NCBI GenBank assembly: GCA_964019165.1
Contig: OZ025271.1
Span: 3,558,501-3,622,500, forward strand
DNA from: Mastigias papua
Lineage: Eukaryota; Cnidaria; Scyphozoa; Rhizostomeae; Mastigiidae
Direction: 5' to 3'
DNA length: 64,000 bases
Each line of letters starts with the position of its first letter. The first letter of the stretch is position 1. Positions 33,135-43,745 of the stretch are shown here, piece after piece. The notes beneath the pieces are model-generated. The model searched no databases. It was given only the letters and a program-made list of their open reading frames with translations, and was not told the DNA's origin. The position numbers and the translations under genes are program-made.

Positions 33135-33920
33135 CATGTTTGCCCAGTGTCACGCGATTCAGCGAGCCTTTCAGTCCTACTATTTCTATGGATACAACGG
33201 TCTCTTTCGTCGTGGGTCATAGCGAGTTATGCCGTCGTTCTTTTCAATCTCCAAGTCATATTCTTTTTCGTACTGTTCAACAAGTTCAGCAAGCTGGAGG
33301 TTTTCTTCAGTTGTATAACTGTTTCTCTCACTTCTTGCAAATGGTCAATTCATTTGGACTCAGCATAAAAACGTATCAAAAGTCTGTGGTAGCTTGTGCG
33401 TTAGGAATTTAGTTAGAAAAGCACTGTCTTACTAATGGGACTCCAGGTTCGTAACTGGTAAATTTCCAGAATTGCAGTATACTTAGCTATAATTACAACT
33501 GCGGGATACTAATGTACACGGAGACAAACAGGACATGATAGGGACACCACCTACAATTGACCACATCATACATTCGCAGGGTTATTGTAGCACATACTTT
33601 ACAAGTCATATGCAATTACGCGATACATTGCATTTGAGTTATGTCTGGGTAGGGCAATTTAGTCAAAACTCAAACTTAATAAACGGGGTTGGGGGGTAGC
33701 AATAAGAATGTCATGGTGTGCATTTATTGAAAAAAAATTAGTCGCGGGAGGACGTCTATTCCGGACTGGAGAGTAGGTACTATAGTCTACGTTTAGCTAA
33801 TCTTATAAACAAGGTCAAAGGCTAGAATGTAAATAGCACTTTGTTTACAAATGTTAAACGTTTGTATATCAACACTTGGGAGAGAACAAATTACTTGATG
33901 ACTTGGGCATGAATTCCTTA
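33135..33920 (-). repeat. 786-bp inverted repeat, right arm
   Basis: See left arm. Spacer between arms is 1190 bp (31945-33134). No difference between arms was noticed, so the structure is recent, maintained by gene conversion, or an assembly product. Confidence 0.85.
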
Positions 33921-34450
33921 AGCGTCCTATTATCCCATTATCAGCATTGTTTTTATCGTGTTAAGAACACCATTTTGATCTCTTATTTACAACAAGTTGG
34001 AAACGGTGTTTTCTTGTCACGTAACGCACTCCTCGCGAATGTAGACCACGTTTTTTAGTATTGTATTAAGTCTAGTGTTAAGTACCGTGCTGTTAAGAAC
34101 GCTTTAGAGAGTAAGTTTAAAACACAACCATTCATAACTAGAATCATGCCTTTTATATAGTAGGACACTTTGGTGCAAAAACATTCTTCTCTCAGAAGGT
34201 CATATTGCTACACTATAGCCAAACAAGACTATGGAGCTTTTTCAAAAAGAACATTCAATTGATTATGATGCTATTTCTATCCATGATGGTTGTCATGATC
34301 GTAAACCAAGAACTGTTTCTTCTGCAACGCAAGTTGTTCCGTGTTCTAAAACTCTGAAAAATCCTGCTACAGTTCAGGACAATAAATTTCTGTCTATCAA
34401 TAGGTTGAATACCTGGAGTAGAATCTGCTACTAGGGAGGTTTAGATTCAG
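33921..34450. other. No gene recognised
   Basis: Contains a 67-residue plus ORF at 34231-34434 with no recognisable domain. Short open stretches suggest old retroelement sequence, not identified. Confidence 0.35.
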
Positions 34451-35293
34451 TATTAGAGAGTTTACGATTTGCTACGCAGCTCACTACGATGACCCTTGGA
34501 GGGCTGAACACTAGTGTGCCTTGGGGAATGCCTTGGACTATGCGTAGTCGATTGCAAGTTTATTACTCAGTGTCGACTAATTCTACGTAGCGATCAATAT
34601 GCAGGTAAGAATTTACGAATGATGGTTTCTTTCGCCTTCAGTTTTAACTTTCTGTTGCCAATTTTGCATAAACAACTCTTTTTCAAACGCTAGGTGTAAG
34701 GTAATGTCTAAAGCTTCTTTGCTTTGCAGCAAAACGTCATCAAGACATAGAGAAATGGCCTACTTTACAGAGCCCCAAGACTCCCAGAGAAAGACACAAA
34801 CGTTTTTAATTAAAAATCGAAACTGTTAGAGTAATTTTAGTGCCCACTCATAAAGATATATTGTAATGGACAATGTACGTAGTATAGAGTGCTCTTCTCG
34901 AAGTAAAGTTGTAGCTAGAGTTGGAAGCGAATTAGGCATTTTGTTTTTACTTAATGAGTATGTTAGAAGCCTTTTAGCAGAGTTGGTGTGTAAGTGGTGT
35001 AAGCGGTGTTGAGGTACAATAAATGCGAAAGTAAGAAATTTCTCTCAGGTGTCATCTTCTGATCAACACTTAACAACCTTTTCACTGTCTTAGAATTACT
35101 GCATGGGCATTGTAGCTTATTATCAATATATCTACATTATCAATATCAATATAGCTAGGCAAAAACAATGAAAACTTGGCATGTTAATGTAGTTTTAATT
35201 TTATTTTATGGTATGTATCTTTGCTATAATGGTGATTTTATTTTTCTGTCCATATCTCATATGCATCACAAACATTCCTTGGCTAGACACAAG

Positions 35294-36060
35294 ATGCTAT
35301 GGAGTACAAACCATGATGTGCTGCTATGCAGGGAGATATTGATCACAGAGCCATATAGATATAAGGCTGGGACAAGAGAGAGGGGCCAAGCATGGGATAA
35401 AGTAGCCCAGGCACTTAATTCAATAGAAGGAATTCGCTTTGTTGTAGACCAAAGGGCTGTTAGAGAACGCTATGCCAAATTGGAGCGGAATTATAAACGA
35501 AAGATGGCCACTGAAAAAAGAGTTAATGGGGTAAACCCTGAATTGACAGAGCTTGATGAAGCCGTGGCAAGCATAATAGAACGGAAGGAAGGAGCTGAAG
35601 AGGAACTTGCACGTAGAGAAGAGAACAATCCAAATTTGATGGATAAGGAAAGAGAGACTGCTGAAAGTGTCAGGAAGAGATCTATGGAGAGGCTGGCAGA
35701 GACAAGAGAAAGAGAGAACCAGATGAGTGCAAAGAAGAAAAGGAGGGGTAATGAGGAGGAGTCAATAGAGTTTCTGAAAAATAAAAGTAAAATAGAAATG
35801 GAAATGAGGAGGGAGGAAGTAGAGATAAGAAAGAAAGAGCATGAAGCCATAGAGAAGAAAGCTGAACAGGAGATAGAACTAGGGAGAAGGGAGCTGAATT
35901 TGAGAGAAAGAGAGCAGCAGGCAAGGGAGAAAAAGATGAAAAAATACTGGAAATTTTGATCCAGCAGCAACAGCAACAGCAAGCAATGCTGCTACAAATG
36001 CAGCAAGTAAATCAAGCTCTATTAATTTTGATAAACAATATGAAAGAAAAGCAAAATTAG
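35294..36060 (+). CDS. Harbinger Myb/SANT-like partner protein, frameshifted
   Basis: The ATG at 35294 gives MLWSTNHDVLLCREILITEP, the usual start of Harbinger Myb-like proteins, so I prefer it to the upstream ATG at 35168, which adds a hydrophobic stretch. Residues ~1-75 are a trihelix/SANT domain (W ... AWDKVAQAL ... VRERYAKLERNYKRKM). The rest is a long, highly charged coiled coil (EEVEIRKKEHEAIEKKAEQE). The frame stops at 35957-35959, but the next frame continues with a glutamine-rich tail and stops at 36058-36060, so a one-base change in the A run near 35940 has removed the end. In known Harbingers this protein binds the transposon ends and carries the transposase into the nucleus. Confidence 0.75.
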
Positions 36061-36457
36061 CTTAGCACTGTATGACTGTTTCTTTTCAATTTCTATCCCT
36101 TAAATATTTGCTATACTGAAGCAGCAGAACATCATTTCAAACATGAAAGTGCCCAAACAGTGGGCTGTACAAATTCCCTGAGGGGATGTGTACACTGTAT
36201 AAGTAGTTTTGCTTGCTATCTCAATGAACCATTTTCCAAGTACTGAGTTAAATAATTCATGGCTTAAAAGTGTGAAAGGGGCAGTGTACTGGTGTTTCTA
36301 AAAATTTTGTGAGGCACATTTAAGGCAAATTGCTACCTTTTGTGATGTTTATATATTTGTGTTGCATACTATGATGTGCAAAATGAGTTTTTGGAATAAC
36401 TCCACTTGTGACACTTGGTGGTTTTTAAAAAAACCGTTTATATGCACCCAAAAAAGG
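36061..36457. other. Convergent 3' ends inside the Harbinger element
   Basis: No ORF. Presumably 3' UTRs of the two transposon genes. Confidence 0.5.
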
Positions 36458-37543
36458 CTATAAAAAATATTCATGGAAGGCAGGTGGCCTTAGATTAAAG
36501 TATGGTGATGTTGTTGAGCCATGGAGACATGTTAAAGCATTTCTTTGAAGAGCACACACACAATAAATCTTCCCAACAGAGCTGAGGCCAATTTTAAGGA
36601 TTTTCTTGAAATCTGTGAACTTGACATAGTTCACAATGTCTCCAAAAATCCACTCTACTGATACCCTTGCCTGACTCATTGTCTGATTGAAAGCTTCTTG
36701 CTGTTCTGTCAATGGAGCTCTTCTTTCATATGGACGCTGAAGTTGCAGCCTATGGGGATATGCTGGGTCACCATATATGCATAATATTTCCCCTGCTGGT
36801 GAGACAGAATGCTGCTTCAGCTGAGGTAAAAGACCAGATATTGCCAAGATAGCACTGTCATGTCTCCTACCCTCAACAGGCCCATATACGTTTGCAATTA
36901 AACCATTTGGGGCAGCCACAGATTGAAAGTTAAGAGCATGAACTCTTTTGTGACCATTATAGACTACTCTCTGATTTCTGCCTGGTCTGCAAATAGGTCG
37001 AACTGTCCCATCAACAAAACCCCAACAGTTCTCAAGTGCAGCACCACTGTTGTGAATAGAATCTGCAAATGTTTTTAGGTTTTGTGGAGAGAGCCAAGGT
37101 TGATCAAGATCTGTGAGTAGGTGATGGAATCTATTGAAGATCAAGTCCGTGATAACATTGGAAGCCATACACAGCTGCGGGACATACCTCCCAAACCTTG
37201 GTATCAAATCTACGTATCTACAGGGGTATGCATACCGTTTCAGGAAAATACACAAAGCTTCCACAGAATCTATCACGTGGCCATTATAGCACCATATCAT
37301 ATCGGGGAGTCGGAAGGTTTGAGCTAGTGTGTAAATATCTTACTTCTTGAACCTAAACTCCACTCTACACTCAGTATCATCCATATCCTCAAGGTTGACA
37401 TGCTCGTAACGCCAATATGGTACTTCAATGTGGAGGTTTCTTCTTGGCCTATGAGCATCTAGCAGTAGGAAAAGATCATCATCATCTATAACGTTGTCTC
37501 CATGCAACTGAAGAGCGAGGTTTTAAAGTTCTACGTTGGCTTC
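36458..37543 (-). pseudogene. PIF/Harbinger DDE_4 transposase
   Basis: The main open frame (37300-36458, 280 residues) has the RNase H-fold triad: Asp in WGFVDGTVRPI, Asp in IYGDPAYP, Glu in VSVEWIFGDIVNY. CRPGRNQRVVYNGHKRVHAL is the conserved block after the first Asp. Upstream, the same protein continues toward 37543 (HIEVPYWRYEHVNLEDMDDT and FRFKK are family-like), but a TAA near 37345 and another near 37520 interrupt it. It is therefore a full-length but broken transposase unless translation begins at a downstream start. Transposases of this group give 3-bp duplications. Confidence 0.75.
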
Positions 37544-37712
37544 CATTGCTAAGTGGCACTTCAATTTTTGGCGCGTAAATTGCTGAGTACTCACCTGCGT
37601 GTTGTGTTTCGTAACCTAACTAACGAGACTACGGCAACACAATCCAGCCGCACTCATTTCTAGACCTCTAAGCGTCGTCGTAGTGAATTGAGTAGAAAAT
37701 CGTAAACTCTCT

Positions 37713-37942
37713 ACTAGTACGAGAACGAGTACGATGGGGCCCCTTGCGTAGCTGAAAACTCGAATTCGAAGTAGTGCTGTTTTCTTGCAGTGTTTAGATG
37801 TCTCAGATCTCAAAAAATAGCAACGAGATTTCACTTAGCAAAATGGCGAACAATATAAAGCAGTTGTATATCTTTATTCAGAACGTACTTGATGATTTTG
37901 ATGTTTGAGTGCTTCTAGGAAAAGAATCTAGAGGATGTTTTC
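37713..37942. other. No gene recognised
   Basis: Flank between the Harbinger end and the winged-helix fragment. Confidence 0.35.
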
Positions 37943-38418
37943 TTATAGTATTAGAGTTTCGCGATATTCAATATGGTCACTATGAGTGAACAAGTCACAA
38001 ACTGAAATTCGTTCAAGCAGGATGCCATTCCGCATGTAATGAACCTCGTTTGGCAGTCCTTGTATCGTTTCAAGAGCATGATTCGCTATTTCAAATAATT
38101 GATTGTCCATAAATATTCTCTCAATTTGGTCTCCATCCCTGGTCCCGCTTCTTTCATAAGATTCGCGAACGAATAGTTCGACGACAAGTGCTCTAATCAG
38201 GCAAATATCCTATTACTATTTGAGTCTTCCCCAGTTGTTGTTTTTTGACTATATATTTTACCTTCCTCCACCATACCATCAATCGATTTGACAGTAAATG
38301 ACTTGCTTAGATCATGCTTCACAAGCAGGTTATTTGAAATGTCTGGTCTTCGTTTATGATTTGATCTTATTTTGTTAATAGCTTTGTATATTATATCTTC
38401 ATCAATAGCTGTCGTCAT
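37943..38418 (-). CDS. SAMD1-like winged-helix domain fragment
   Basis: From an ATG at 38418-38416 the minus strand reads TTAIDEDIIYKAINKIRSN, then RRPDISNNLLVKHDLS, then TVKSIDGMVEEGKIY: three helices and a wing, with the RPD of SAMD1-type winged helices, which bind unmethylated CpG DNA. This frame stops at 38197-38199. Another frame is open right after it, about 38200-37943 (VELFVRESYERSGTRDGDQ to a TAA), so either a splice junction or a frameshift joins them. The downstream part is unidentified. Could be a host gene's exons or a transposon-carried domain. SAMD1-like domains are often expanded in invertebrate genomes. Confidence 0.4.
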
Positions 38419-39559
38419 CTTTAACAGAACGCTCTTACCTTGTTGATTTTCAGAAAGGAATATCTTGGTCGTAATAGTATGAGTTGAGTTCGCACTGTCC
38501 GCAAAATATGTGAAAATATACCTCAAAGTTTACCTTCCTATTCTGTGCTTAATTGCTAGGGGTAGAACTGTTTATATGAGCCTGGACGGCCTCCAGGAAC
38601 TAACTCCTGGAACACCGATTGCAGAAAGATTGACAACTAATTATCGACTTTCTGTAAAACATTGTAAAATGCTGGTAGTTTCTCTTACAAACAGCTATGT
38701 ATGATGCGAGTGGTGAGAACAAGAAACGTTCTGATAGTAGGACAGCATGTGAGTGGAGGATTGAAAGTAGAACAGTAGCTAGGAAGAACATCCGAAGGGT
38801 GTGAAAGGTGATTAAGCAAGTAGAAAGTGAGGTCGCTATAAGTCCACTAAAATTGCTGATGAACTCTTTACAGAAAGTAAGTACTTATAATCAAGGTTAA
38901 ACTTATTGCTTTACAATTACAAACCAGATTTACAAGCAATAAACTCACCGATTCAAATTCAATGTGCCATAGTATGCCATCTTCCAAAATCTAAGAAAAT
39001 GATAAGAATTTTACTTGATTTCCATCAAAGAGAAATATACCATCAACATGAATTAACAAACCAGCAAATTTGTGTCTGATGCATTTCGTCCTGAAATATA
39101 GATCGGCTGTCTTCCACCTCCCATGAGAACAATGGCTTCTTAACTCCCCAACTTTTACTTATTATGCTCATAGCAGCACCCTTGAAATTATGTCCTACAG
39201 TTATCGCTCAAAATTTATTCAACGATATTTAGTAAAAAGCTTGATGGCGATCAACTGCAATTATTATCAATTTCTTTAATGGTGTGTATACAAAGATAGC
39301 TAAAGAAGGCTAGCGAATTATTACACTAAACTAAGACTATTATACTAAAATTAGAATCAGATAAGATTACTACGTAAATATAATTAGAGATCGATAAAAT
39401 AATTACAATTTTCTATGATATATAAGGGAAATCAAGTTGCTAACATAGTTAATACAGAAACCCTAGGTGTGGAATAAAATTGCGGCATAGCTGGTATGGA
39501 CAATTTTCCACTTTCCACCTTTTTACGTTTGCTTTCAACTAACGAAAAGAACCAGAGCT
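38419..39559. other. No gene recognised
   Basis: AT-rich, small ORFs only. I see no domain, splice-bounded exon or repeat matching elsewhere in the window. Confidence 0.4.
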
Positions 39560-41900
39560 AAGTAGAATTTGCCGCAGCACTCACCAAAGTTGTGGACTTT
39601 TAAATCTGATGCTTACTGTGGCATGATTAACCGATCTTACCCTAGGTTACAGAAATTCGATATTATTTCGTAAATAGTAGTAACTTTCGCTATTACAGAA
39701 GATCTCCTGCATGAAAGGAGGGCTCAGATCATTTTTAACTTTGTATATTTCAGCCATAAGTAATTGTAAGTTCGCAATGTGGACAGCGACGGCACAGTCT
39801 TTTTCTAATAGTTCACTATAATTGGATTTTGCATCTTCATAAGTAATTCTTAACACCCTTTACTTAATTTTTGTTCATTTTGTTGCTAAGGTACCTGTTA
39901 TGGAGCATCCAGATAAAAGGGACATATTGAATTTGACTTGTTATAAATGCCCTAATAAGGATTTTAGCTCCCTTTCATCCATATATTGGGTTATGCGATC
40001 ATGTGCATAGAGTTTATTGCTAGTTTTATGGCAAAAATTGGTAACATGTTTACCGAAGGACAGTTTTCTATGAATTTAGATACCAAGTAGCTTTTTATCT
40101 GAGCTATTTATAACATCAATATCCCCAATGCTAACAGTGTCGGGAGCATCAGTTCTCTGTTCAGGAACCAGAAGATGGCATTTTCGGGATTTAATTTTAT
40201 AAAGTTATCGGTGAACCATTTTATAGCTATGCAAAAATAATTTTCAATCCTCCGAGTTATAACTTGCACGTTTTCAGCGTAAGAGTATATTGTGGTATCA
40301 TCTGTGCAGATACATGTATACGAGTTTTGAATAGAGAGAAAAAGATAATTGATATGAAAATTAAATAAAAGAGGTCCTATGACTGACCCATGTGGAGCAC
40401 CAAGTGTGATGTTTCCCTATGAACCGAATTATCAGTTAAATTTAACTCTCCGTTGTCTATTTGTCATGTAGGTATTAATTAGTGATATTGCTTTGCGAGA
40501 GAAATCGTATGCATGTAGCTTGGCTCTCAGAAGATCATATCTGATACACCTTTGAATAGGTTCACTAGAATAATTCCTGCCTTACTACCTTCATCAAGGC
40601 TAATCTTGAAATTTTCTAACTGCCTTACAAGAGCGTGCTGGGTACTGTAGCCTGTTCGAACACCACTGAGATATGATGACAAAACAGGTGTAATAAAAGC
40701 AGCAATTTATTCATCCATTATTCTCTTAAACAGTTTTTAAACTGTAAGCAAAATGCTACTTGGCCTATTGTTAGCTTTAGATTTGACTGATCCGCTTTTG
40801 TGAACAGGTGTGACATCCGCGCGTTTAAGCTCGTCAGGAAAGCACGAATCTTCTTTGCAGTTATTAACTATCTATGTCAATAGTTTTAAACATATATCTG
40901 AAGCAGTTTTAAGTATTTTGGAAGAGATTCCTTTATACGCTATTGACGTCTTAGAGGTAAGGGCTATAATTTCTAGGTCAATGCCATCGAGATTAACTCT
41001 CTTAAAGTGGAAGGAGCAATTATGTTGATAGTAATTTTTGATTTTTGAAATTTTAGGACTATTAGAAAATTTGTGTAAAACATTATGAACAGGATCAGGC
41101 ACCTCTTCTGTTGCACTCTCATAATAAAATTTCTCATTTATACCAAGAGAGCCCGTCACGTTGACAAAAGATTCATTCATAGTTTCTGCTACTTCAATAT
41201 CGTTAGAAATAATGGCTTTTCTTCATTTAAAGCTAGTTTACTTTTAGGTTGTGAAAAAGGGAAAAGGGAAAAAGGGGAAAAGGGTTTAACAGCTCTCCAA
41301 AACTTTTTATTCTCAGTTATATTTGAGATTTCTAGGTTGTTGCAGTAATCTCTTTTTTCTTTTCGAAATAGTCTAAAACAAAAGTTTCTGTGCCTGCAAA
41401 ATTTTTTCCGTTTTTCAACAGTCTTATCTTAGTTATATCTATTGCGTGATCTGGACCGCATCATTGCTGTTTTACGCAATCTATGATTCGTGAAAGGCTT
41501 ACAATTTACCCACATATACTGTACTTCTATATTCTTCCTCATTGTCAGTCATATTGAAATCGATGTAATAAAGTTTTCATAATTTGCACCATAGTGGTCC
41601 TGTGTACGATTCAAATTTTCAAATAAGTAGTCTCATTACTGAGTCGGTGGTCGATAAATTAGAAAGATTTTAATTGATGAGATGGTTTATTACTTCGGAC
41701 ATAGACCAGTGAACCACCACCATTTTTGTTCCTGTCTAATCGATAGGGAGTTGTAAATTCCTCCATGGAAAATTACCCTACAGGAAAGGGAGCATCAATG
41801 TTTGTCTCAGTAATCCTAAGAATACCTAAATTTTCTGAAACTGTGCAGTGAATTTATTTGTATTGAATCAAAATTGAAATACCCAATTATCACTCTATTA
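39560..41900 (-). pseudogene. LINE (CR1/Jockey-group-like), EN plus RT, degenerate
   Basis: Minus strand, 5' to 3'. About 41830-41690: AP-endonuclease segment with TETNIDAPFPVG, then YRLDRNKNGGGSLVYVRSN. About 41640-41440: endonuclease C-terminal pieces (LIYRPPT, NLNRTQDHYGANYENF). 41180-40872: RT entry region with AYKGISSKILK. About 40640-40550: SSGVRTGYSTQHALVRQLEN. About 40320-40260: CTDDTTIYSYAENVQVI, the catalytic motif with one residue changed before the DD. About 39856-39647: the C-terminal block (LLEKDCAVAVHIANLQLLM, then EIYKVKNDLSPPFM). Many stops and shifts. About 2.3 kb, one old copy. Confidence 0.65.
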
Positions 41901-42300
41901 GTCTACAAATATATTTTTAAGCACAATATAAAGTTGTTCAAAACACTTCGGACATGCTCGATTTGCCAAAAGTTTGATGTTAGTCAATGACATGTCAATG
42001 CAATTGACTGAGGCATTAAGATATTCAAAATTCCCTATAAAAAATGAAACCTACCCTTTTTGGGGTGTCAAAGGACTAACAAAATGAGTTTTTAACTAAC
42101 ACTGTTGGCTGCCAGAACAATTATCTCCTCAGAAGAATTAATTAATCCCAGTTACTTACGACTTTACGTACATATGATTGTAAGTGTATAAAATTATCAA
42201 ATGGAAGGCCATAAATATATTTTAATATTGGATCAAGCAATGCTTACAAAGATAAAGAAATAATAAGCTTCGAAATAAAGCATTTTTGAGAATTAATGTC
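41901..42300. other. No gene recognised
   Basis: AT-rich flank between two LINE fragments. Confidence 0.4.
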
Positions 42301-42304
42301 GTAA

Positions 42305-42643
42305 TTGATATTGAGAGCTCCATACCAATCCAAAACACAATTCTTTAGCAGGGTTGCAAACAATCTCAAGAGTAAAGTCTTCCCATTTACCCACTTTATC
42401 TGGAGACCTAAACCTACTCCTGAAAACTTTCCAGAGCACCAATTCAGTTTTCGAGCAGTTACTGAACTGGAAGTTTTGAAACATCTCATAAACCTCAAAC
42501 GTAAATCCGCTGTTGGATTGGATGATATGCCATCCTTCTTCCTCATAAATATTGCCGATGTGATCTCCAAACCATTAACTCACATAATTAACTGTTCGCT
42601 AAGAAATTGGTCTGTTCCTGATGCATTTAAAGAGATAAGTTAA
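42305..42643 (+). pseudogene. LINE RT N-terminal fragment
   Basis: Encodes the region just before the RT fingers: FSFRAVTELEVLKHLINLKR, then KSAVGLDDMPSFFLINIADV, then PLTHIINCSLRNWSVPDAFK. This is the block of CR1/Jockey-group LINEs. The copy is cut off at a TAA before the first RT motif, where a tRNA-like sequence begins. Confidence 0.65.
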
Positions 42644-42658
42644 CACCAGTCAGTTTTG

Positions 42659-42702
42659 CACAGCAGTCAAGCGCTCTAACCACTTGGCTACTCGCCCATA
42701 GT
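42659..42702 (-). repeat. tRNA-like head of a SINE (partial)
   Basis: The minus strand reads GGGCGAGTAGCCAAGTGG then TTAGAGCGCTTGACTGC: a tRNA acceptor and D-arm with a perfect polymerase III box A (TAGCCAAGTGG). No anticodon arm or box B (GGTTCGAATCC type) follows, so it is not a functional tRNA gene. Most likely a truncated tRNA-derived SINE. Confidence 0.45.
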
Positions 42703-43116
42703 TAAAGAAACCATTTACGAAAATTAACGTCAATCATTGATTCACTAGTTAAAAAAATTCTACCGCAGTTAGGTGACAATGACATTTCTATTCAATTACT
42801 TGGCCTTTTCTGTTTAATTCTTTGCTTGTCTGTACTGCGTTGATGTGATGAGTGACGATTGTTCTGCTGGATTGTATGGTTGCTTTGTGCTGTGTCTGAT
42901 ATATTCAATAGAGTTTTTGTGTGTTACGCTTAACTTTTGACACATTATTAGAAGTAGTGAAGCATTAAGGACTTGCGTAGTCTATTTATGCCGGTCGTTC
43001 GCTGAGGTATTGCTGTTTTAATAGAAAATTATTGAGATTCAGTAAGTGCTAATCACCCTTATAATATTTCTATTCCCTTACCTACCTCTTTATCATTAAT
43101 CGTTAATACTAGGGTC
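42703..43116. other. No gene recognised
   Basis: Presumably degraded Penelope sequence upstream of the GIY-YIG region. No RT motif is visible. Confidence 0.35.
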
Positions 43117-43527
43117 ATGCTACCATCTGCTACAAAAGATAGCGTTCCTACCACTCAAAAAAGTTTTGTAGTTTATGACTTTTCGTGCCGATGTGAAGCT
43201 CGGTACGTAGGACGCACTACGCAGAGGCTAGCAGACAGAATAAAACAACATGTACCCACGAGCATCAGGACGACAAATACTATAATAAGGGAACAGCCAC
43301 CTCGTAGTGCTAAAATGAAAAGTGATTCGGCCATAGGACAACATCCCATTAAAAGCCCAGATTGAGCCAAAACATATTCAACCGATAATTTTCGGATCAT
43401 ACGGCAAGCAAGATCGTCCTTTCATTTAAGTGTTTTGGAATCAGTTTACATACAGACTGAAAACCCAGTCTTGTGTAAACAAACAGAGTTCATTTTCTCA
43501 CTTGGGTTCTTCAAATAAACAATTGTG
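43117..43527 (+). pseudogene. Penelope-like element, GIY-YIG endonuclease end
   Basis: The 82-residue ORF at 43117-43365 has VVYDFSCRCEARYVGRTTQR then LADRIKQHVP. This corresponds to the GIY-YIG nuclease core of Penelope-like elements (Y...YVGRT...R...H), with the CxC that precedes it. A TGA at 43363-43365 interrupts, after which the same frame runs through AKTYSTDNFRIIRQARSSFH and LESVYIQTENPVLCKQTEF to a TAG at about 43525. The RT and the N-terminal part are missing, so the copy is 5'-truncated. The following terminal repeat carries a hammerhead motif. Confidence 0.7.
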
Positions 43528-43554
43528 AATAGGTGCCAAGTGGCCAATCATACG

Positions 43555-43745
43555 GCTAACTGGACACATTATTCATCGTATCACGTGTACCTGCATCTGG
43601 CTATATATTTCGGTTCACCTTTAGGTCGCTATCCGACGCTTCATACTCTGACGAGTGTCGGACGAAAACAAAATTTTCAGTATGGCTAATACATGGTACC
43701 GCTTTTTCGTGCTGTAGTGAAGTTCTGTAGTACCAACAGACTTCT
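43555..43745 (+). repeat. Penelope-like terminal repeat (pLTR end)
   Basis: From CACATTATTCATCGTATCAC to CAGACTTCT. About nine of ten bases match the right arm and tail of the palindromic element at 4533-4709. It follows directly on the GIY-YIG coding end, which ties that palindrome to the Penelope family. Confidence 0.75.
43642..43684 (+). ncRNA. Type I hammerhead ribozyme motif in Penelope terminus
   Basis: CATACT (43642-43647), CTGACGA (43648-43654), stem II region GTGTCGGAC (43655-43663), GAA (43664-43666), stem III 43667-43677 (A-U pairs with one C-U mismatch), cleavage predicted after C43678, AGTATG (43679-43684). Same core as at 4607-4647, while stem III differs in sequence and length, suggesting the core has been under constraint. 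Confidence 0.7.

Larger units (their letters stand above)
34455..37712. mobile_element. PIF/Harbinger transposon, two genes
   Basis: Holds two convergent genes: a Myb/SANT-like protein (plus) and a DDE_4 transposase (minus). The ends carry imperfect inverted repeats: 34457-34515 (AGAGAGTTTACGATTTGCTA, then CACTACGATGACCC) pairs with the reverse complement of 37655-37712 (AGAGAGTTTACGATTTTCTA, then CACTACGACGACGC). The expected 3-bp TWA duplication was not confirmed, so outer limits are approximate. Total length ~3.26 kb fits Harbinger elements. Confidence 0.7.

Noticed and set aside
35491..35982. 163-residue minus ORF, Ser/Leu-rich
   Set aside because: Antisense shadow of the Harbinger Myb-like coiled coil; low-complexity hydrophobic composition follows from the purine-rich sense strand.
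42659..42702. tRNA gene
   Set aside because: No anticodon arm, box B or acceptor partner; better explained as a SINE head.
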